Source: Epiperipatus broadwayi
Taxonomy: Eukaryota > Onychophora > Udeonychophora > Euonychophora > Peripatidae
Reading direction: 5' to 3'
Length of the DNA stretch: 64,000 nucleotides
Assembly (NCBI GenBank): GCA_028023455.1
Contig: JAQFVV010000280.1
Coordinates: forward strand, 802,001-866,000
Part shown: in pieces, positions 57,693 through 64,000 of the stretch
Position numbering within the stretch: the first letter of the stretch is position 1
Layout: each line of letters begins with the position of its first letter
Position numbers and translations under genes: made by a program
The notes under the pieces: model-generated
What the model was told of the DNA's origin: nothing
The model's database searches: none
What the model saw: only the letters and a program-made list of their open reading frames with translations

Positions 57693-58197
57693 GTAAGATA
57701 CTTAGTTTTAAAATCATTAGTAGGTTTAATTTGAAAATGTATGTGTGTGTTTGTTATATATGTTTATATTTACATATCTATTTTTAGGTGTATAATATAA
57801 CTTAAAAAGTTATATAAACAAATATATTGATATTTGCTATTATTTAGGCAGTTGTTGTGTTTTATCTTTGCTCACAGCTAATGAAATCATGTGATTCATG
57901 ATATATATATTCTCTGATCAGTTATATCTATTACTATTTTTTATGTACACTCTTAGTTATGATTATTCATTAAATTATTTTATGTAACAAACCAAAACAT
58001 TCTGTGGTGAAATAGCATTGCATATTTGACAGCAAAAATGATATTGTTATTTCTGATATTGATTAGATTATTTACAAATGTTGACATGAATATTTTCATG
58101 ATAAAAGCTGTCATATCTTATTTTTAGTTTTTTCAATGTATAGACTGACAGGAGCCAATCATGTGAAGAATAATCAGTAAACGGAGGATCCTGAATC

Positions 58198-58253
58198 GAT
58201 TCTGTTTGTTACTATTATTAAGCATTATTCTGTTTGTTACTATTATTAAGCAT
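58198..58253. repeat. Direct repeat, two 28-bp units
   Basis: ATTCTGTTTGTTACTATTAT then TAAGC occurs twice in tandem. Confidence 0.95.
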
Positions 58254-58645
58254 GATGTTTAAAATTGCTTCCTGACATTTAAGTAATATCATAGACAATC
58301 TTTTGCCTGTTTTTACCTAAGAAAATTTCCCCCTCAAAAAAAAGAAAAGTTGTTTGTAATGTTATAATTGATTATTTATTAGTCTGCATTCAGAACAGGT
58401 TATATTTACCTGTTTAAAGAGGTTTATTTAAGCTTCTTTGTATCAATTTCAATCTCTGTGGGCAAGTTGCAATCTTTAGTGTCTATATAAATATATTGGA
58501 CCATTAATAAAGGTGGGGGATTCCAACTTTATTGTTAGAAGAAGGTTGCCTTGACAACAGTTTGAAATTGTTGATTGTTAATGATATTGGGATTGTCTAA
58601 GTGTTGACTGCCTTTTAATGAAACTTTAAGAAATTATATATTGAT

Positions 58646-58990
58646 TTGACCAAATTAATTACATTTAGGGAAGATTTTTTGCTATACCAAATTTTTTATA
58701 ATAAAATGGAAATTTTAAAAAAAAAAGTAATTAATAGACATAATAAAAAACTTAATTTGTTATTAAATAAAAATAATATAAAAAATAATAATGGGAATAA
58801 AAATGTTTTATCTAAGAGAAAAAATTCATGTAATAATGGTTTTAAAGAAAAGTTTATAATTAATTTGACAAATACAGTTTTTGACAAAGATGAAATTAAT
58901 ATTTTAAATAAAGGGCTTAAATATGTGCCAAATACACATAATGATATTTGTAGACAAATTATAGATATAAAAACAAAAAAAAAGACTTAA
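58646..58990 (+). pseudogene. Penelope-like ORF block 1 (N-terminal region)
   Basis: It is 114 codons and ends FDKDEINILNKGLKYVPNTH near its C terminus, the L-xxEIxLLNKGLxFxPT signature that precedes the RT domain in Penelope-like proteins. Lys- and Asn-rich. The frame is lost at an A-run near 58973-58985 and continues in block 2. Confidence 0.75.
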
Positions 58991-59028
58991 TTATTGATAA
59001 ATTTAACAATAATGGTATTAATATAGGA

Positions 59029-59535
59029 ATGAATAAAGAATTTTTATTTAATGAAGTTGAATATGAATTTAAAAAATTAGAATATGATGTAATTAATAAT
59101 AATAAATATAAAAATGTTAATAATAAAAGTGAATTAAATATTATTAGTAATATTAGATTAAAATATAAAGACTTGGTTTTTTTGAAAGGAGATAAATCTA
59201 CTAGTATGGTAATAATCGAGAAAACTGAATACAATAAAAAAATGAATAATTTATTAAAAAGTAGTTATTTTAAAATTATAAAAAAAGATAAGAGCATGCA
59301 AATTAATATAAAAATTAATAAAATTATTACTGAATTAGAAAATAAAGGATATATTACAAAAATAAAAATGTTCATGCTTAAAAGGATGGATATTAGATGT
59401 GCAACAATTACAGGGATACCAAAGGTACATAAAGAAGGTATACCTCTAAGACCAATTATTAGTTGTAGAGATACTTATTATGAGAATATTTCTAAATGGG
59501 TATTTAATAATTTTTTAAAAAATATAGTAAAGTAA
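59029..59535 (+). pseudogene. Penelope-like ORF block 2 (RT fingers)
   Basis: It is 168 codons and includes DLVFLKGDKSTSMVIIEKTE (family xLxxDKGxxxVxxxxxxY), then GIPKVHKEGIPLRPIIS and CRDTYYENISKWVFNNFLKN. GxPKxHK and PLRPIxS are RT motifs before the catalytic core. It ends at a TAA after NIVK; the next frame continues smoothly into block 3, so one frameshift near 59525 separates them. Confidence 0.8.
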
Positions 59536-59579
59536 ATAAAAATAATAAAGTATACAACTCAATTGATTTTATAGAAAAA

Positions 59580-60065
59580 TTGAATAATTTTTTAAAGAAT
59601 ATTAAGTTTAAAAATATTTATTTTGTTAAATTAGATATTATAAATATGTATAATAATGTTGATCCAGATATAGCTATTAATTATGCTTTGGAATTATACA
59701 TTAATGATAAAAATAAAAAATTAAAAATAGATTCTTATTTATTACATGAGATTTTATTGATTTGTAGTAAAAATTTGGTTTTTAAATTTAAAGATAGGTT
59801 TTACGAACAGGTAAATGGATTAAGCATGGGGAGTTGCTTAAGTGGGTTTTTAGCAGATGAATATATGAATATTTTTGAAAAAGATTTTTTAGATTTAGAT
59901 GTTGGTCCTTGTTTTTTTGTAAGATATGTTGATGACTATTTCATGGTTTTTAAAGGTAATAAAAGAAAAGCAAACAGTTTTTTAAATTACATTAACAATA
60001 AAGAAAAAGTATTAAATTTACCATGGAAAAAGAAGTGGATAATAAAATTGAATATATGGATGTAA
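59580..60065 (+). pseudogene. Penelope-like ORF block 3 (RT palm)
   Basis: The palm motifs are complete: YFVKLDIINMYNNVDPD (motif A, Asp at about 59628), VNGLSMGSCLSGFLADEYMN (motif B) and FFVRYVDDYFMVFKG with YVDD at 59925-59936 (motif C). The two catalytic Asp residues are present. After KVLN the frame slips; the adjacent frame reads FTMEKEVDNKIEYMDVKIEK, the expected thumb. The usual TTG/ATG start at 59580 is only the edge of the open block, not a true start. Confidence 0.82.
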
Positions 60066-60182
60066 AAATTGAAAAAATTATAAGGAATAATAAAATAAGT
60101 ATTAATACATCTGTTTTTAGAAAAAAAAACATTTCATGGTCTAATTACTAACTGGTTTTCAGACATTGATAAACATTGTAAA

Positions 60183-60878
60183 ATGAATATTATAAAAAAC
60201 AGAATTAGAAGAGCAATATTGATATGTTCTAATGATTTATTATTAGACAAAGAATTAGAATTGATAAAAAAGGAATGTTATTTAAATGAATATCCAAATA
60301 AAATTATTGGGAAAATTTTTTCAGATTATAATTTGAATCTTATTAAAAAGAAGATTAAAGGAGAAAATAAAATTAATAATAAAGTTAATAATATTAATAA
60401 AATTTATATAGGATTTAAAGTATCAAAAAATATTTTTATTAGGATTAAAAATATTTGTAAAAAAATTAATAATAAATTTAACATTAAATTACATCCGGTA
60501 TATAAAAAAAAGAAAGATTTAAAAAAACTGATTAATTATAATGAAAAATTTGATATGCTTGAAGCTATGAAAGGTGTATATATGATAAAATGTTTAGACT
60601 GCTGGAATGTTGGTAAAAGTGTTTCTTATATTGGAAATACTAAAAATAAGTTAAGAACAAGATTAAAACAACATCTATCAGATAAAAAATCTGCAATTTA
60701 TTTTCATAAATCTAAATCTGGTCACGTCAATTACAAAATAGAACTTTTAGAAACAGTAATTAATTATAAAGAAAGATTTATAAAGGGAAATTTTTATATT
60801 AAGGAATTTAAACCATATATGAATAAAAAACTAATTGATTTTATAAAAGATAAAGCTAGTCACATCGTTTGCAAATAA
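60183..60878 (+). pseudogene. Penelope-like ORF block 4 (connector and GIY-YIG endonuclease)
   Basis: It is 231 codons. MNIIKNRIRRAILICSND (codons 1-18) matches the RT C-terminal helix (INTLxxRAxxIC). A basic connector follows. The GIY-YIG domain spans about codons 130-220: GVYMIKCLDCW, SYIGNTKNKLRTRLKQHLSD (the Y-I-G and catalytic Arg), then YFHKSKSGHVNYKIELLE, and ERFIKGNFYIKEFKPYMNKK. The Glu expected in the ERFIKExxxI position reads Gly, so endonuclease activity may be lost. The last residues (ASHIVCK) derive from a local duplication. Confidence 0.8.
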
Positions 60879-60985
60879 TAGAACTTTTAGAAACAATAAT
60901 TAATTATAATGTAAGTTTAAAAAAAAAAAAAAAAAATTTTTTTTATATTAAGGAATTTAAAAAACTAATTGATTTTTGTAGATGA
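60718..60985. repeat. Partial tandem duplication at the Penelope 3' coding end, period about 140 bp
   Basis: ATAGAACTTTTAGAAACAGT (60738) recurs as ATAGAACTTTTAGAAACAAT (60878). TTATATTAAGGAATTTAAA and AAAACTAATTGATTTT recur in the same order, with an internal deletion and a poly-A/poly-T run in the second copy. Confidence 0.85.
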
Positions 60986-61164
60986 TAAGACTGGTTTTAA
61001 GATAAGATATTTTATCTAAATATAATTTAAACAGAGTGGTTTAAATAGAAGTTTAAATTATAGTTTTTTTAAATAGAGGAAGGTAATGTTTTTATATTGT
61101 ATATTAGATTTATATAATGTTTTAATTTTATTTATTTTGTTATTTTTTTTGTATATTTTAGTGG

Positions 61165-61217
61165 CTTGAAAAAGACTATAAGGAAATAAATAGTCGAAAC
61201 GTTGCTTTTGAAATAAA
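61165..61217 (+). ncRNA. Hammerhead-like motif at the Penelope 3' end
   Basis: CTTGAAAAA, then GACTAT, a 10-nt loop, ATAGTC and GAAAC (61196-61200) follows the hammerhead order CUGANGA, stem II, GAAA, with stem II perfectly paired. The first core box is altered. Hammerhead motifs are known in Penelope-like terminal repeats. Here the self-cleaving fold looks decayed, and I did not find a full stem III with a cleavage site. AATAAA follows at 61212. Confidence 0.4.
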
Positions 61218-61240
61218 AATTCATATAGTCATAATAATTA

Positions 61241-64000
61241 AAAAACAAGTTTTTTTTAAAGAAAAATTGGTTTGTAATTTTATAATTTTATATTTTGAAG
61301 AAACTTATTTATATATGTGGGTGTGCATATGTTAGTAGGGTATTAATGATTGCTTTATCATTGAAACAGATTAAGAATTGAAACCATATCTAACTGCACA
61401 CAAAAATAACATTAGTTGTATGTATGATGTGTATATAATCTTTTTGCTGTTATTCATTTTATGAATCAGGTTCTAATAACAAATATCAAAATATATTATT
61501 TTGCTGAACATGTTCAAAGAAAGTGATTTTATTGATCTGATTATAACAAATACTTAAACATCTGTTATGAGTTGCCTCAACCCCCCCCCCCTCCATTTGT
61601 ATGTAAACAATTAGAAAGCAACTCTACTATACCAGAAAAATTACGGCTCTGAAAATGATCATTATGCAAATTTTTTTAGTTATTACATTTTAATATTCTA
61701 TACATAATATTTTGCAAATATTAAAAAAATCCAATTAAATCACTATTTATTTATTTAAAATATAATTATACATTCATTTTATCATCAATTCTTTTGCAGG
61801 TATAAGTTATCTTCATCTAACTGCTTTACATAATAGTCATTCAAAGATTTGTGTGAACTATTTGTTATTGAATTTTATGAACTAATATTTAAGGACAAAA
61901 CTGTTACTTTCTAATATTTTACATAACTAATTCTTTTTTTTTTTTGATTAATCTTTCATGAGCTAATTTTTCAAAAGTTGTGATAAATATAAATTTCAGC
62001 AATAACTTATGGAGAACTAATATTTTTTCACTATGTGTAGAAAAATCTGCAAGAATGCCATTTCGTGGGATTCTGAGAGCACAGGAAACTGCATCTTGAA
62101 AGAATAATTTTTCCATTGAGGTCCTTATTCTTTTAGAGACTTGATCAGAACTTTAGGGAGAGTCTTTTTTTTTCTTTTTAAGGCAGTGGGACATTCTATA
62201 TTAATTATTAATAATTAATAATATTGTGATATATTAAGATATAAATATTTAGATGTATATATCAAATTAAACAACTTACAGTTTTATGCATCCTTGTGTG
62301 TACAATTATTCTTTCTTTAAAATGTTAAGAAACGTTTTTACCAAAATATAGTTTTCAAATTATCTGACTTGCTGTCATTAATAAATAAATAAAAGAAGAT
62401 TTTGCATATAACTTTTTCTATACATGTTTTTAATTTTTCCAGCCATTAGAAAAAAAAAAAAAGTAAAACTGAAACGGAGGAATTTTACTATGCTTCTATT
62501 GGAATTGAACTTTTACAGGAACTATGGAAATTAAAGAAATAAATAAATTATAATCAGTTGATTGAAACATAATATGCACTAAGATTTTTATTTTATTTTA
62601 TTTATAAGTCTATTGAACTATTCATTATGAGACATGTGAAAAGATATTTATTCACGTAATCAAGCGTTTGATAATTCTAAGACTGTTGAAAGTTTAGACT
62701 TAATAACGTTTATTATCCAAAGATTGACTTTAATCGTGTTTTGTTTATCATATAGCTATAACGCACTCATTGCTGATATAAAAATTTTTTTTTTTATATA
62801 TGTACTAGTGTAAGAATGATGCAGGTGTGCTAAAAGTCATTGTGAAAGGTCAAGGCAACTCAGATGGTTTTTGAAGAGGGTGATGAACATGATTTATAGG
62901 TATGAATTCCCACCATCACATATATATGTATACAATGGCTACCAGATATGTGAAGTTTTATATATCAATTGTGAAAGTTGCCAAATCAAGGATTATCCAA
63001 ACTACTTGGTCAGCTTGTGGGAGATGGATAAATCGTTGAAGGCACTACTTTAAAAATGAAGCAAGTATAAGAGATGCTGAAAATTCCCAATTTACAATAA
63101 ATTTTTCCATTTAAAAGAAGATGCTCATTTTGATCAAGATGTTTACAAAATCATTTATAAATTATGTTGATATGTAACTGTTTGTTTGTTGTGGTTGACA
63201 TGCTGATGTTATAAATTTTGTAAGGTTTTCTCTCCTTTATTTTTTTTTTTTATACTTCCATATTGGATTTTTGAGCTGGAAGTACCGAAAGCATTTAAAT
63301 GTATGCATTTCATGATGTAAAATGTATTTTTGAAATAAAAAAAAATATAAATGGTTCTGTTAGAAGAAAAAGAAGGACTGGACTATGATGAAATGAGTAT
63401 AAAGGGAGGTAAGACTTACTCTTTGACACATTAAAGACAACATTTAGTAACAAGTTTAATTATTAATCAAACCCATATTAACCACTTATTAACAAGTTAC
63501 ATACTAACCATTACTTATAAGTACATATAATTAATTTAATCAATTGATGGCAATTCCAATTCTCATAACTCATAATAGTCATAAACGAACCCATTAATTC
63601 AACTATAATATACAAAATAATAATTTGTATATTAATATGTTGATATCATATTTATTTTTTTTTGAAAGAAAAGATAAAAAAATTATTTCTTTTTATATGA
63701 TGGCATGAATGGTAGATGCCGATGTATACCAAGAATGACACATAGTTGATGATATTATTTTATGTATTTATTTATTTATTTATTTTATTTGGATGAGATT
63801 ATGTGGAAGTGGTAGAAATCATATTTATGGTGTTTTAAAGTGTGTATTTATATATTTAAATGTGTTATATTAAGTTAAAATAAATTTGTTAATTTAAATT
63901 GATATTACATCAAGGGTTGTATGTAATTTGTTGACAATACATCACTGAATTTACGTATCTCTTGATATGGAAATATACATGTAATAGGTACTTAATAAGT
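61241..64000. other. Intronic stretch without a recognised gene
   Basis: A+T-rich with poly-C at 61580-61590 and (TATT)n-like repeats near 63760-63790. Short frames at 61919 and 62871 have no recognised motif. Candidate acceptors at 61797 and 62442 do not lead into RALGAPA-like peptide. Confidence 0.45.

Larger units (their letters stand above)
58460..61220 (+). mobile_element. Penelope-like element with GIY-YIG endonuclease, frameshifted
   Basis: Penelope-like elements are retroelements whose RT is related to telomerase and which often carry a C-terminal GIY-YIG endonuclease. Here the N-terminal region, RT and endonuclease occur in order over 2.3 kb, in four open blocks separated by at least three frameshifts at A-rich runs. 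A typical 3' end follows (stem then GAAACG then AATAAA, 61165-61217). Coding sequence is extremely A+T-rich, giving Lys, Asn and Ile everywhere. Orientation is the same as RALGAPA. The 5' limit is a guess. Confidence 0.85.

Noticed and set aside
58696-59234. Minus-strand Leu- and Ile-rich frames that look like membrane proteins
   Set aside because: Complement of Lys- and Asn-rich Penelope coding sequence; such reverse frames are always hydrophobic.
61797-61860. Possible further RALGAPA exon after TTTTGCAG
   Set aside because: The peptide that follows does not match the next family segment and soon meets stops.
1-64000. CRISPR array, bacterial operon or functional tRNA/rRNA gene
   Set aside because: No regularly spaced repeats, no dense long reading frames, and only partial polymerase III boxes without a full tRNA fold.

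Overview
This is a stretch of animal nuclear DNA, roughly three-quarters A+T by eye, with no bacterial features. It lies inside one large host gene on the + strand. Six short exons (10139-10210, 19032-19148, 35578-35769, 38052-38125, 39660-39771, 57570-57692) join without a gap into 690 nt, or 230 codons. The product matches the N-terminal third of the Ral GTPase-activating protein alpha subunit (RALGAPA1/2, also called GARNL1/TULIP). Every exon has AG/GT borders and the codon phases agree throughout. The introns are about 8.8, 16.4, 2.3, 1.5 and 17.8 kb, and the gene runs off both ends of the window. The organism is an invertebrate. A decayed copy of a repetitive gene family I associate mainly with arthropods (Cc8L18.2-like) at 11.9-12.8 kb makes an arthropod, perhaps a chelicerate, my best guess, but this is not proven.

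Almost everything else is intronic and dominated by mobile DNA. From left to right there is an antisense LINE reverse-transcriptase remnant (0.3-1.5 kb), a TA-flanked pogo-like MITE (2.66-3.5 kb), and a possible large solo LTR (about 5.7-8.1 kb). The first exon follows, then an antisense LINE tail (10.4-10.9 kb), the Cc8L18.2-like relic, a possible antisense solo LTR (13.3-14.4 kb), and an antisense broken retrocopy of the YLPM1 kinase-like domain (16.2-16.8 kb). A Tigger/pogo deletion derivative lies at 17.2-18.7 kb.

Intron 2 carries an old Ty3/Gypsy element (about 21.45-28.27 kb) with two diverged LTRs. It was later hit by a 411-bp foldback in its 5' LTR, a 1.57-kb foldback in its RNase H region and a tRNA-like SINE in its integrase. 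RTE-type and other LINE pieces lie at 32.6, 36.2-37.1 and 56.2 kb, and a hAT-like terminus at 39.5 kb. A decayed antisense coiled-coil coding stretch is at 43.4-44.1 kb.

The last large intron is occupied by a 9.46-kb LTR element (45634-55090). It has 2.08-kb LTRs, a GTAT target duplication, only a gag-like fragment, and a second foldback family inserted inside it. An antisense Penelope fragment (55.3-55.6 kb) and a nearly full-length, frameshifted Penelope-like element with a GIY-YIG domain (58.5-61.2 kb) complete the window. The most unusual signals are the two foldback families with long target duplications, the giant-LTR element with its conserved nested hairpin, and the Penelope 3' end with a hammerhead-like fold.
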